A stretch of 64,000 nucleotides of DNA from positions 24,058,697 through 24,122,696 of the forward strand of contig NC_087068.1 of NCBI RefSeq assembly GCF_963678635.1, written 5' to 3'. Origin of the DNA: Symsagittifera roscoffensis (lineage: Eukaryota; Xenacoelomorpha; Acoela; Convolutidae). Made by a program: the position numbers and the translations under genes. Shown here in pieces: positions 20,717-32,959 of this stretch (its first letter is position 1; the number at the start of each line of letters is the position of its first letter). The notes beneath the pieces are model-generated. The model saw only the letters and a list, made by a program, of their open reading frames with translations. It was not told where the DNA came from and did not search any database.

Positions 20717-21408
20717 TTGGGGACGGTCTGGAAATTATGGACACCTTCTTGGTGCCAAAATCATCAAGCGAGTTTGAATGAACAGATCAGGGAAAGAATA
20801 AGCTTGTCACCAGGGAAAGATGAGGATCTGGCGAATATGAATGGGATACACAAGCTGAATTTGCTTCATCGGGAAGAAACTGAAGAGAAAGATGACAAGT
20901 CTAGAGACGAAGCACTAAAGATTTTGGAGCCTAGCTCTTGCCTCGATCTGGCAACCGGTGGTCGAGGACACTCTTGTGACGGACGATCTTGCGTGAGAAT
21001 CCAGTCGTTCAGAGATTTGGCCAAGTGTTGTGGTGACGTTACAGAGAAGGAGAAAAGCGAGGTGCAGATCATAGCTGATTGTTACGCAAGTACTACTGTG
21101 AGCTTGGCGACGGCACTAGGTTTCTTCTCGCTGATAATTGTAGCCTGAAAAAACTAGAGATGCTAGAATCCGAACACCATCTAGTTACGGCATTGAGTGT
21201 GGAGTCCTGGCTTGGAGTGTTGCAAATGATTCAGACACATATCACGGGATGGAAGGTCGGCTTGGAAGCAGAAATGGGATTCCCGTTGAGTGAAGCCCAT
21301 AGTCTGCCAATGAATGCGAAGTCCTTGCCGGGATTGGTCAAGGCGAACTTCTGCGGAAGCTCTCGCCCTCACACATGTCAATGGTGGAATGGTCTAGCCA
21401 GAGGGTGA
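20717..21408 (+). pseudogene. Unassigned Cys-containing polyprotein block
   Basis: The first part (20717-21148) includes SSCLDLATGGRGHSCDGRSC and RIQSFRDLAKCCGD, with clustered Cys/His (H-S-C, C, CC) that could bind metal. After a frame change at about 21090 it continues YYCELGDGTRFLLADNCSLK and ALSVESWLGVLQMIQTHITG (21093-21250). The two ORFs overlap and together read as one domain. I do not recognise the family. Confidence 0.38.
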
Positions 21409-21551
21409 TGATTGGTAAGGCCTTCTCGGTACCCAAGTGTGCACGAATGGCAAGACTGTCAAATCACCCACACCAGCTGCTTAAGAAAATGTGGGTAGCA
21501 GTACCAGGACCCAGTATAGAGGACTAGAGTGACACCTGGGTTGAAAAGCTC

Positions 21552-22050
21552 TTGCGTTTGAAGAAGGAGAATTCTATTGCCTTTGAAAAGCAGAGAACGA
21601 GTGGTAGAGTACTCAAAAACGCCCAAGCTGTGGACGAGAATGATTCGATAAACGCGAAGATGATGGAGTTCGAACCTTTGCTGGATGCTTCTGTGAAGCG
21701 CAATCTCCGGAGCATTAACTTGACACATGGAGACTGTCCGTTCCATTTTTTAGCACAGACTGTCTGGCATCCGGAGAAGTCCAACCTCTGCAGGATATGG
21801 GACAGTGAGGAGACGGGCGATAAAGTTATCAGATTATCAACAGAAGGTGACCGTCTTCGTGCGCTCGATGCTAGCACTGAGATGGATTGAAGAGAACATG
21901 ATGAAGTACAGAGAGTCGAAAACACCAACCGTGGGGCGATACATGCTGTTGAGTATAGCAAGAGGCTTGAATTCTTTGAGACTGCCTGCAAGGTATTCGC
22001 CGTACCGATGATAGTGAAGCGCGTATGGAGTCGCATACTTTTTTCTCATA
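21552..22050 (+). pseudogene. Unassigned polyprotein block
   Basis: 112 open residues with KENSIAFEKQRTSGRVLKNA, QAVDENDSINAKMMEFEPLL and LTHGDCPFHFLAQTVWHPEK, then a frame change near 21810. The block follows naturally from the one before it. Domain unknown. Confidence 0.35.
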
Positions 22051-22103
22051 ATTCAGGGCGGTAATGACCTCTTGGCTGTTTGTTTTTTCGAAAAACCACA
22101 TAA

Positions 22104-22542
22104 ATGAATAGGGTTGGAGGCTTTCAAGAGGCCGCTGCTTACTCTCGCAATGGAATAACTACTGGATGGAAGCGGCTTGGTAGGGTATCTAGAGATAACA
22201 CTAAAGAAAGGGAGTCGATACTGGAGAAAGATCTCACAAAAAATGTGAGCTTGAAACGAAAAAAGAAGTTGAGAAATTGCGGAAAAATTGTTAAAAAATT
22301 GTGCTAGAGTAAAATTGCTATTCGTAATTTTACTGAAATCGTCAATTCTAGTAGAGCTGTCCTGTTCCCGGCAAAAACATGAAAATTCTGACGAGAGAGT
22401 CATCGTTGGGCAAGAGATAACCCTGATTGAGCAGGTAGACGAAAGAAGCTGCCCAATGGTCCAAACGATGAAACTACATGAGTCAAAACTCATCACTTAT
22501 AACTTCAGAGATATTTTGGATAAATTGCTTACTAAAATCTAG
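22104..22542 (+). pseudogene. C-terminal charged blocks of the SGNH polyprotein
   Basis: Two short overlapping open blocks (22104-22307 Lys-rich; 22288-22542 with LLFVILLKSSILVELSCSRQ). The GC content drops here towards the AT-rich flank, so the true end of the polyprotein region is probably close. Confidence 0.22.
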
Positions 22543-22759
22543 AGTCTTGTCAATATGTGAGTGTTGATTTAGTTTCTTGAGTATAATTTACACGGTCATG
22601 TTGAGATAACGTGGGTTTTAGCTTGATCTATCTGAAATGGATCAAAGGTCCACAGTCCAATAAAAAGTAATGGTTTACTTGAGTTTCCATTCCTGGTTTT
22701 ATTGGCGTTCGCGTTTTTTGAGTGTTTAAAGACTAAGCCATGGGGAAGTTCTTATTTTG

Positions 22760-22865
22760 AGAGTGGGGGTGATACTTTGGTAGTGACCTATAAACAATAA
22801 CATGATTTTGTAGTCCCATTTCTTAAGCGAAACCAATTGGCTCGGACAACTGAGGTATAAAAGCA
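22760..22865 (+). promoter_or_regulatory. Purine tract and LTR-like promoter
   Basis: GAGAGTGGGGG (about 22759-22769) is a good polypurine tract and is followed by TGATAC, a possible LTR start at 22770. Downstream are CCAATTGG (22833-22840) and TATAAAAG (22856-22863). This arrangement is what a 3' LTR of the plus-strand element would show. No second LTR copy was found by eye. Confidence 0.4.
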
Positions 22866-23299
22866 CACGAGATAGTGTCCCTGACCCTTGAGCCAATAGT
22901 TAGAGGGCCTATTTTTCTTAACCTCATATGAGACATAAGCGGACAAGTGTTACAGATGCAAAATTTTCGTTAGATTTTTTTCAGGTGAGCAGTTTTTCAT
23001 AACTTTTGAAAATGTGATAATCTGTCTCTAGGATTAGATATTTCTATTTATCAGAGTTTAGCCCTTTTCAGATATTTCTGGATCACTGTTTTCTAACGGA
23101 TCACAAATGGCTCGTGACCACTCATAAATGCTGCAAAAGTCCGTGTTATTGAGACGGTCTAATCCTCCCATTTGTTGGGGTAGTGCAAAAATTGTACAAA
23201 AGTTATCGTTTGTATATTTTTTTGCCAGTAATACTAGAATTTAGCTGCTGTGTTATGTTTTTCTCAAGTTCGTCCATTTATTTAAATGGTTTCGGAGTT

Positions 23300-24990
23300 T
23301 TTCATGCTAGGAGGTTTACTTTCATTGGAACTCCTTTTGTGTAGCATGAGTACGCGTCATGTGGTGATATATTATCTGTTTTGGAAAGCTTTTTTAGTAG
23401 AGTTGTCCTTTTTTCGTTTTCCATGTTTTTAACGCATAATGATGGTGATCCTATAACCAACCCATGTACTCTAAAAACATCTACCATTAGAAAAACTTTG
23501 CCTTCGAATACCTTTAATTAGTCATCACCATTGGCTCACCTTGCGTTGTGCCTTCGGTGAATGTCAAAACCGTGTTGTTGATATATAATTTTGAGGGATG
23601 TTTATATGAGTTGAACGGCGCACATTGTAGTGCCGGGCAAAAATTTCAATAATTTTAGAGCTAGTTCCCTATTGAGCGAGTTGAATACAGTTTCTGCGTC
23701 AAGTCTGGCGCCCGAGCAAGTCTGACGTCCGTTTCCGATTTAATCAAACTCGTTCCTCAAGCTGTAGATATTCGATTCCACAATTCTGACCTAAGAAGAG
23801 TTGGAAAATTTTTCCGAGGTTGTAAGGTCTTAAACATTGAGTGATTGTTTTGCCATTTGTTTGTCTCAACAACTCGTCTCTACCAACCGGCCTTACCTCT
23901 GGATTTTTTTCCGGAAGTATTCGAAGACACAGGTTGTACACCGTTAGGCTTTCAATGGTGAGAAATTTACTTTCTATTTGCTCGTCAAAAATGTTTTTCT
24001 ATTCGCACGCATCTAGACCTGAAGGACCGTTGCCTCCGTGCGTTTTCAGGGTTGAGTTTCCAACTGTCTTGGCAGTTATTTGCTTGATTGAGCGGTTCTT
24101 TGACATTGTGTCTTCATTTACTTCAGTTTTATAGTTCGTTTGCTACTTTGGCTTGGGATGTTTTTCTTTCAGGATACTTAAGAATGCTTTTCGTTCAATG
24201 ACTATGCTTAGGGGAAAACTTTTACTGTTTTCTTGTCTGAAAGGCAGTTAATGGCGGCATATATTTTGCTTGCACTCATTATTTTGTCTAATTGCTTAAA
24301 TTCCTTGTTTTTTTTCGTATTTCTTCCGTTTCGATTGTCTAATTTGGAGAGCTTTTGGTTTGTGAAAAATTCGTCTAGTAGGCCTTGCTTCCTCAAAATT
24401 ATGCACCTGCTAAGAAATTTGGAATCATGAGCCACCGCATTATGAGCCGCCGTTTGCCTCTGCTTTAGTTTTGAGGAGCTGCCGATGTAAGAGAATCATT
24501 GCTGTCTTCATTGCGACAGAAGAATATGGTGTTTCTTCAATTAATGACAACAGAAGCTGGTTCATTAATTCTTTGATTTGGAAACTGGGCTTGTTCTCGC
24601 TTAGAACTACGAGGAGTGGTTTTCAGTTAACGACATGTTTATGTATAACGTTTATTTCAATTTGAAGTATTTGGTCGATAAGTTTCCAGGGTTCAGAGGG
24701 GACTGTAGTGATTGCTAGGGGCCACTGATTATATTGTGTGGCGTTGGGCGTTAGGTTTGATTCGGGTGTTGCCGTTAATATTTCTGTTTGAGTTGTGATG
24801 GGGGCTGTGTTTTGTGGTCTGTTGGTGGAGTTAGACCCATTTTGCAAACTCTCGGTTGTGCATTGTATGCAGGAGAAACCATCGTTATAGAAATTGCTGC
24901 TCTCAAGCCCGCTATATGAGGTATGCTTTGCAACTGACACACCAAATGCCTAAGTTGGCGTTTGCAAATATGGCAATGCGTTTGATAAGC
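23300..24990 (-). mobile_element. Decayed reverse transcriptase element, minus strand
   Basis: Minus-strand blocks in RT order: LRKQGLLDEFFTNQKLSK and KIYAAINCLSDKKTVKV (about 24400-24215), HGGNGPSGLDACE (about 24044-24006), YNLCLRILPEKNPEVRPVGR (about 23940-23885), GKTITQCLRP, DAETVFNSLNRELAL (about 23703-23660, the motif A aspartate) and EGTTQGEPMVM (about 23561-23530, motif B). Stops and frame changes break it, and the YxDD box is not seen. A CHICKRQL zinc-finger-like start may lie at 24990-24960. The motif style is that of a non-LTR RT family distinct from the LINE in the BAP1 intron. The class is unassigned. Confidence 0.62.
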
Positions 24991-27000
24991 CATACATAAT
25001 TTTAAGCCATAGGTAAATTTATGGTGAGTATATACAAGTTAGCTGAGCGAGGAATAAGTTGAATACGTTATAACCACAGAAAGAAGCCTGAAAACCATCT
25101 TTAATAAGTAAATTAGCACTGAAACAAGAACATTTAGATTGAAAAAAAAACGATTCGACCTCCTGAGTGAGAAAACTTTTTATAATACGAAACAAAGAAT
25201 TTTTTAGAGCTTCAATTTTTCTTTTTATAAAGTACTTTTTTTCGCACAGAGGATAATTTTGGGGATGAAAAACACATTTGGATTAAATTTATGAAAAGTT
25301 GGATATATGAAACATCTCCAATCCTTAGCAAATCTGAATCCGTAGATGAGTTATCATTTAGCCGGCTACTATGGTAACACAGGTCAGTTTCTGCGAGTGG
25401 TAGCGCGAAACAGTAGCGGCAGGTAGGCTAGCTTTGCGCCTCTGTACAAGTTTGCAACTCTGGGCTATCTTCCTAAAAGCGTACCATTTATGTCATATAA
25501 CATGAAGCTAATTAAAAAACTTATCACATTAATTAGGACTGATATGCTTAATGAGCAAGCAACAAACACAATTGATGCAATCATATTCTGCGCCGAATCA
25601 AATTTGTTGCTTGCTCATTGATAGATTTTCGAAAAAAATGAAACAGAAAAGTGAATAAATTTCATCACCCTTAAACTTTTTTTAAAAGTTTAAGTCCAAA
25701 TTGAGTGCTTCTCAGCGAGTTTTGGTAAAAAAAATTTTCTTTATGTTTAAATGTAAAAAAAGTTTCTCGAAAACATTAGATTGATTACCAGTTGTTGCAA
25801 AACATATGTCGTTCTCTCGCAACACGGGGTCGTTTTTTTGGTTTACTAAAATTATCCGTGCTTTCAAAGCTTTTTGCTAAAGATTTTATTTTTGAAAATC
25901 CAATAAAATAGTAAAACGGGCCGTAGCTTTTTAAAATTGCAACTCAAACGTTTTTTTTGCACTCAGGGCTGATCAAAAATATGGCTGAGAGTTATGATCA
26001 TCTGTAAAAAAAAGGGGCCCATTTTTTTGTAATTTCATCATAAAAACAGCCAATTTTGAAAAGTGAAAATTCAGCAAATTTGTAAAAATGTTTTCAAAAT
26101 AAGTTGTAGTTCATTCGCCAAAAAAATTTAAAAAAGAAAATTGAAATGCTGATTATTCACATTTTTTAATTGTTGATTATATTACGATTTTCCCGCCGAA
26201 ATTTTCTTTAGCTAAACCGAAATTTTTTGTACTTATTGAGATTATTCTTTGCGGAGCAGATTATTTAGAATTTTGTATGAACTTGTTGGTGACAATAATT
26301 GGCGTGCATTTGGTCTCCTTGTCTTGTAAACATTTCTTACTTAATTTTAAATAAATATTACATAAACTGCAATAAATAGAGCCATAAAAAGACTTTATCA
26401 GCCGTATCTTTTTAAATATTATTTTAGTTCTAAATAAAAAGTAATATACATTAAGATCCAGTCACAGTTAAATTCTTATCTACCTCAAGTCATTGCATCC
26501 GATGTAACATTGTACGAACTTAAGGGTTTCCATGTTTATTCGAAGCAAAAACAAAAAAGAAAAAAATATCCTGATGAAAAAATTAATGATTAGTTCAATT
26601 AAAACTATATTGTCCCTTGCTTCTCGAGGATCTTGTCTGTTATTTTTCTTCATCACTTTTAATTAAAAACAGTATTTCTCAACAAATAACTTAAATTCAA
26701 AACAAGATCAGCAAAACTTAATTTTGAGCCTAGATTAATTTCAAATCTTTCAAGTTTCAATCATTTTCTATCAAAGCTTATGTTTGCTTAATTTAAACCT
26801 TAGTTTAAGTTATTTAAATCATACCTTCGAGGCTTCCCTTGGATCTTTAAAATTTATCCTGATATCTGAATCCAAATTTTTTTTCAAAACCTAAACTTTA
26901 AAATAATTTTAAATCTAAACAATCAAGGTTTTCCTTGGATTGCTTAATAAATTTAACCCCACCTCTCAATATAGTGTCAAACAATCTCAAACGTCAATTG
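24990..27000. other. AT-rich gene-free stretch
   Basis: I see no coding block longer than chance on either strand. The stretch has A/T homopolymers and one strong inverted repeat (25550-25619). Confidence 0.5.
25550..25619. repeat. Perfect 17-bp inverted repeat with 36-nt spacer
   Basis: The left arm 25550-25566 (AATGAGCAAGCAACAAA) and right arm 25603-25619 are exact reverse complements. The flanks add a T/G and an A/T pair. It could be a tiny MITE, a transposon TIR pair after internal loss, or a cruciform. Confidence 0.85.
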
Positions 27001-27004
27001 TCTT

Positions 27005-27030
27005 TCCAACCTTATATATAACCCAGACTT
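27005..27030 (+). promoter_or_regulatory. TATA-like promoter upstream of gypsy B
   Basis: CTTATATATAACCCAG about 27011-27026 lies 0.85 kb upstream of the gypsy B gag ATG, a fair position for a 5' LTR promoter. The LTR borders were not identified. Confidence 0.25.
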
Positions 27031-27874
27031 ATCTGAATTTTTTTTCTACAAATTAAACATTCAAAATAATCTAAACAGTGAATAACTTCGGTTTGTCATC
27101 CTTCATTTGAAACCCTACCTCCCAATTGACCCAGGCCTAGAACAAGTCTTAGCACTAGCACAAACTGAAGTAATATATACATATCTACTTGTGTCATAAA
27201 TATACCTGAACCATGTGGATTGATTTATCATTCTCTAATCCTCAGCCTCAAATCAATGCCCATTTTAAATTGATTCTATTTACTAATATAAAGACAGCCA
27301 CATTAATTGAGAGCAGTAAAATATCATTCGATTGAATTGATATACTCTCTTCCAAACCAACTTGCCACAACAATAGAGCCTGATGATTAGGATAACCTAA
27401 TAAAAAGCACAAGAATTAACAGTTTATGAAAAAAAGTGACGCTTGAATTTCTCATCAATCATTGTAACATTTATGTGAAAAAAAACTAGGAAAAAAACAA
27501 GCAGCAGTTTTCCTTATTTATTCCAACATGGATTCTAGATTTGAGCTCGTCATCACACTGCATGAACAATATACAGGCTTTGTCAGATGGAAAAGCAAAC
27601 AAAAAAGAAGTCTATCTTAAAACAGAAACTTCATTTTTCTACAACACGTAACGTTGTTTCAGAATCAGATCTACAAGTATACAAAAAAGTTGAAACCCTC
27701 AGAGACATAATACAGAACGATACATTTCTGAATCAAAAACTACAACAGCATCATCTATAAAAAGTACTTGTAGAGTGAAAAACACTTATTGTCAAAACCA
27801 GTCAGATTATATAACTGGAATCAACCATTAGGACACATTGAAAGCTGCACATTAACTGTAATAAAACATAAAAA

Positions 27875-29520
27875 ATGACCCAAAACGACAAAAAATTTGA
27901 CCTTTACTCCATCCTCCCATTTATCATTGATCCCACCAGTGACCTCCCACAAGGACAAGTACACTTTTGCCACAATCTGTTTATAAAAAATGTTTTGAGT
28001 AGGAAATAGCCTCGGCCACCAAGATTTCCCAGAAAGAAAGACAAATAATAGCTCACTACTTACTAAGTTTTAGTATTATAGCCTCAAAATATTGCATGTT
28101 CACTATTGAAATTTGCCTGCCATATTCAAACAATCAAACACTACCACAAGGAATACAAACAGATGATAAAGACATGAAGTTCTCGAAAGTTTTTGAAGAA
28201 TATATCAAAATCTTTTAATATCAAAACTCACAAAGAGAAAAATCAATGTTCGCAAATGTTTTTTTTTCCATTTATCTACAAGAACATTTTAAATCTAGAC
28301 ACCGATGAAACATTCTGTGTATCCCCACCAAAAATATCCCGGCGTTCAGCAGTAAGAACAGAAAAAATCTCTTTTCACGAGTCTTAGATTCAATCCGCGA
28401 AGCTAATTTTGATAGAAAATTTTCACGAAATCATGAAAGTTGATTTACAAGAAGAATGACATGGTCCATATTAGATTTTTTAAACACAATATAAACCTAA
28501 TTGATCAAACGCGAAAAAGTTATTTGACAAAAAAACTATTTTTAGCAGATGAAACAGATTACGTATGGGAACCATAATGGTATAATCTAGGTTTTTAAAA
28601 AACTGAATGATATTACCGAAAAACATGAATTTCGCAGAATTAAACTCACAAATTTTACACAAATACCTAATACAGCAAAATCACTTCAATTGACATTGAT
28701 TCCATACCTCATTCACATACCTGGAATTCACAATAATAGACCCTGAATACTCAGTTGAAGATTATTGAAATGCTCTCAGAGCCAACTTATTATCAAATAA
28801 AGGCCCAGAACCTATTGATACACCACTTCATCGAAAAAAGATTTAGAGATGTACAGCACTAATAAAAACCACACTCGACGGCCTAGCCTAAAACAGGTTT
28901 TCGTCCTACCTATAGAAATTGAATCCGATTGGAAACTTTTCAAAAAAGTCAAAGAATCCAACAAATTTTTGCAACGAAATACATAGACTCCCAAAATAAA
29001 CTACGAAACAACTCACTGTAAGAGTAGAAGTTATAGTACCAAAAACAGATTCTCTAACGACACATGGTTATAAGAACTCAAAATTGACAGAAATTTCTCA
29101 TGATGACCTTAACCCAACAATTTGGGAAAAAAGCAAAAAAAAGAGGGAATCATATCCATCATCAGTTCGCAAACCAGATATAGATTTCCGCAAACACGCA
29201 GATAAATTAGAACAAGAAAAAGTCATAATGAAATCAGAAGAAACAGACAATTTAAAAATTCAGTATGTCAATAACATCCAAACACTACGTCACATATAAT
29301 CAATTTTGAATACTCAGACATTGACTTACTCTGATCTAAAAATCACTCTACTTCTCAAAATTTATATACAGAAAAGAATCCAATTTTTGAAGGAAAATTC
29401 TCAATTAAAAAATGATGTATTTGTTTCCTTAGAGACGGACACATTATTGCCGAAAGTAGACAAAAAAATATACACCACCAAACCATTAAGAACCAAATCA
29501 GTCTTTCATACCAATGCATG
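27875..29520 (+). pseudogene. gypsy B gag, broken
   Basis: Starts MTQNDKKFDLYSILPFIIDP. A capsid-like part at about 28743-28960 reads PEYSVEDY then NALRANLLSNKGPEPIDTPL, TTLDGLA and IEIESDWKLFKKVKESNKF, the usual gag helices before the zinc knuckle. Charged open blocks follow at 29084-29299 and 29306-29521 (ENSQLKNDVFVSLETDTLLP). A Trp codon position reads TGA in the capsid part. No intact CCHC knuckle was found. Confidence 0.5.
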
Positions 29521-31499
29521 ATAATTAACCAAAATCTATCAAACAAATATATTCAGAGTAACAACAGCTAGTAGATTGCTTTAGGAAAACCCCTTCCATC
29601 TAAATACAGCAATCACTATATGCCAAAAACTCTTGAGGAAGATCCCCATATCGAACAAACTATCAAAATAATTTCAAAAACAGAAACAGTCGCTCAAATA
29701 TTCAAAATAGTCTTTTCAAAAACAATTATTCAAGATCCACTCTAACAGAAGTAACCACTCTGATTATTATAGGATCTGCTCATAATCAAAAAGTCGTAAT
29801 TGATATTACTCAAATGATTGTTCCAGACAATCTTCAAAAAATTCAATGGGAATTATTCAAAATTATACTTAGAAACTAATCAAATAACCTTTCGATTAAC
29901 AAAAACTATAACAACAGATCTCGTGAAAATGTTATCATTCACAGGAATTAACTGCTACTAAAATGATTAAATAATCTTTCTCAGTCACCACGTCGAAACA
30001 ACACACAATATTCAAAAAAAGACAAAATCAAAACTATAGAAGCAGTAAGTCAAAACAACTACGACAAATGGCATCAAAGATAGTGAAAATAAAGAAATTT
30101 CAGAATAGCAATTATATATCAAAACACAACAGCAAAAACAACTCCGCCTCTAGACAGGTATTTAGACGTTCCTTTTCTTTTAGAAAGGCCAAACTGCAAA
30201 AAATGTTTAATCACCAGAACTTGAAACAGATTTTGATTAGACCCGGGAGAAGAACCAAATATCATTAAAATCAATACACGGAATGAAATACATTCATTAA
30301 ACCTTCAACCTGTACTTCATAAAAGTCTAACGAGTTAGCTACAGCACAAGGTAAAAACTAAAAAAAGTTATGGAAAATCAATTATCTCTCAAACCAGCAT
30401 AAACAAGGAAATAATTTATTTTTACTAAAACCCTTTATAGAAACATTCAATATCAGAGATATTAAATACCGCATGCCATTCATTACAAAATATATAAAAA
30501 AAATATTACATCAAAGAATGATATAAAGATTATAAATATATACACAAGCAATACTTTATAAATTTTTTCCAATGACCTAATAAGCAACCGCCATTTGTTT
30601 TCAAAATTCTACCCTTCATACAATGAACAACCAGAGCATTCGAAACCATTAACTGGATATGCGTACTTTTTTAAATCTTTCAAATTCATCAATACAGCAA
30701 TAATCGAAACAGGCAACAGCTGTACAGTCTGATAATGAATTCAGACCAACGCATAAGTTCTTTCGATCAACAATCTCATGAATCAACTACGCAAAACACA
30801 CAAACACAGATAATATCGAACAATAAGGATACAACAATTCTATATATAAAATCATACTTTCTTTAGTACTACTAGTATGTTGTGAAACAATTGCAACACT
30901 GCATCCATTTCAAGAAAAAGCGTAAATTACATATTTATGGAGTAAAAATTTTTTAAAGCAACTAGACTTTCTTAAATCTACTATACTAAACAAAGAATTA
31001 TCAATCAATTACATAATAAAAACCAAAACGAAACACCAATTAATTCACAAAATCCCCAAATATATACTTTCATTCCAGATTTCAAAATACACAACAGAAC
31101 AACATCTATAAAAAGCAATGTGCACAGCAGACTTTAAAAAGCAATGAGCGCATAAGTTTCCTATACATCTACAAAACAAAATAAACAGACTTTTAGATTT
31201 TCTCGAAGAATATAAAATTATCTCAACATTAAGCAGAGAACAAGAGGCATTGAAATTTTCATTCTTAAAATCAGGTATTATATAAACCAAAGGAGAATCT
31301 CTGAAAAGAGTACTACACGCTAGATGTTTAAGTTCTCTGATCGATGATTCCAAATACAACTGGCCCATCAAACCAATACAATTGAATTTTACAAAAAAAT
31401 AACCATGTTACACAACAGCAGACATGAACAGTGCGTGCTTACAACCTAGGTCCCTTATATGAACAATCACGCCGCTAGCCATAATTTGTTATTGGATAT

Positions 31500-32350
31500 C
31501 AACAAAACGAAGTTATTAGATTATTCTATAGTATTTTCATAGGACCAGTAGCTTTTCCGAGCTCAAGAGTAATTTTTGCGACCATTAATTTAAAGGTAAG
31601 TAATTACTCTCATACTTAGACTATGTTTTCCTACAGGTTATAAGCAAAACCAGAAATGTTCGAAGTTATAGAAACATAGCATCAAAATCTACAAAAACAA
31701 AAATGAAAGCAGCTCTAGATAAATTAGATTTTTTCCTCACCTGCGTTAACTTCTTAGGATATATCATCAAAAATCAAATGACGAACAATTACACCTCCAA
31801 AATCACAAATGCATGTAATTCTAAAATTACAACCACAATCCAAAAAAAATAAAACTCGAAAAATTTCGGAATGTTAAGTTTTACTGCAAATAACTTTACA
31901 AAAAGCACATATATCATAGACCATTTTACAACAAACTACGTCAAAAAAAGAATGTTGAACCGGACACTAGAACATCAGCAAAGTTTCAACAAAATTAAAA
32001 TACTCATAAGCGAGCAAATCTCAATTAGTATCAATTAGCTTTTTTATGCAAAGTGCGACGCAAACAACTTGAGAATCGGCGCGTCACTTTCACAACGCAT
32101 CAAAGAACAAACAAAAAAATTTTAATATCAGCAGACTCACGGTTTATTACACAAGCAAAGTTACGAATCTCTACACTTAATGAGGTAATGCACAGCAAAA
32201 ATACATGCTTTAAGAGAATTTAAATATATATTCCTTGGCTCAAAACATCCAACAGCTTCACTTACAGATCACAAACCTAATGTTTTTCTGTGTACACAAA
32301 ATTCCAAACACAAACCACAGATTTCAATTAGGATTTTAAAGTAAGAATCT
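31500..32350 (+). pseudogene. gypsy B RT thumb and RNase H, broken
   Basis: ALDKLDFFLTCVNFLGYIIK (about 31710-31770) matches the RT thumb VxFLGhII block. RNase H follows: LFYAKCDANNLRIGASLSQR (about 32040-32100, first Asp kept), KIHALREFKYIFLGSKHPTA (about 32195-32260) and SLTDHKPNVFLCTQN (about 32262-32305, third Asp kept). The glutamate position before the ALREFKY helix reads outside the usual E-x-L pattern. The fingers and the YxDD box upstream could not be read. Confidence 0.62.
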
Positions 32351-32572
32351 TGTTTAACCATATAAACTTAGTAGAAACACACCAACAGAATTGCTACATA
32401 AAAAAATTACCTTAGAAGAGCCGCCAAATGAAAATATCTATCTTGTTGAACATGAAACATCGCCACGATTAGATTACGCATCAAAGTAGACTTCGATGAC
32501 AAACTGAATCAATCACCTAGAAGTTTTCCCCTTTATTTAAAATGCCGAAACAACTATCATGAAGTCAAGTCG

Positions 32573-32772
32573 NNNNNNNNNNNNNNNNNNNNNNNNNNNN
32601 NNNNNNNNNNNNNNNNNNNNNNNNNNNNNNNNNNNNNNNNNNNNNNNNNNNNNNNNNNNNNNNNNNNNNNNNNNNNNNNNNNNNNNNNNNNNNNNNNNNN
32701 NNNNNNNNNNNNNNNNNNNNNNNNNNNNNNNNNNNNNNNNNNNNNNNNNNNNNNNNNNNNNNNNNNNNNNNN
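32573..32772. other. Assembly gap (200 N)
   Basis: Exactly 200 unknown bases, a standard scaffold gap placeholder. It falls between RNase H and integrase of gypsy B, so the true distance is not known. Confidence 0.99.
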
Positions 32773-32959
32773 CCTCAATAAAATCATAGATTTATTAGAA
32801 TACTTTTAACACAGACACTAACGTCCTCTCTCGACCACTAAGTTTATTTTCAGTAGCAGTTTACTCATCACACTCCTCGAACACGAAAGGAGAATTGGGT
32901 TTTGAAAAAAAACATAGCAAAAATCTAACAAAAAATTTTATTTGACAAACGCAACGATA

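Larger units (their letters stand above)
14804..22542 (+). mobile_element. Retroelement polyprotein region with SGNH hydrolase-like domain, decayed
   Basis: About 7.7 kb of plus-strand reading blocks in changing frames, with GC content and codon style like gypsy A and unlike the AT-rich flanks. In order: an N-terminal block, coiled coil, SGNH domain, several unassigned blocks (one open for 234 residues), and C-terminal blocks to 22540. It ends close to a purine tract and LTR-like promoter. It may be a third ORF of gypsy A or the 5' ORF of a second element. No RT follows it. Confidence 0.55.

Noticed and set aside
23841-24134. 97-residue plus-strand open frame
   Set aside because: Antisense to clear RT motifs of the minus-strand element.
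32557-32789. 76-residue open frames across the N run
   Set aside because: They consist almost wholly of unknown bases.
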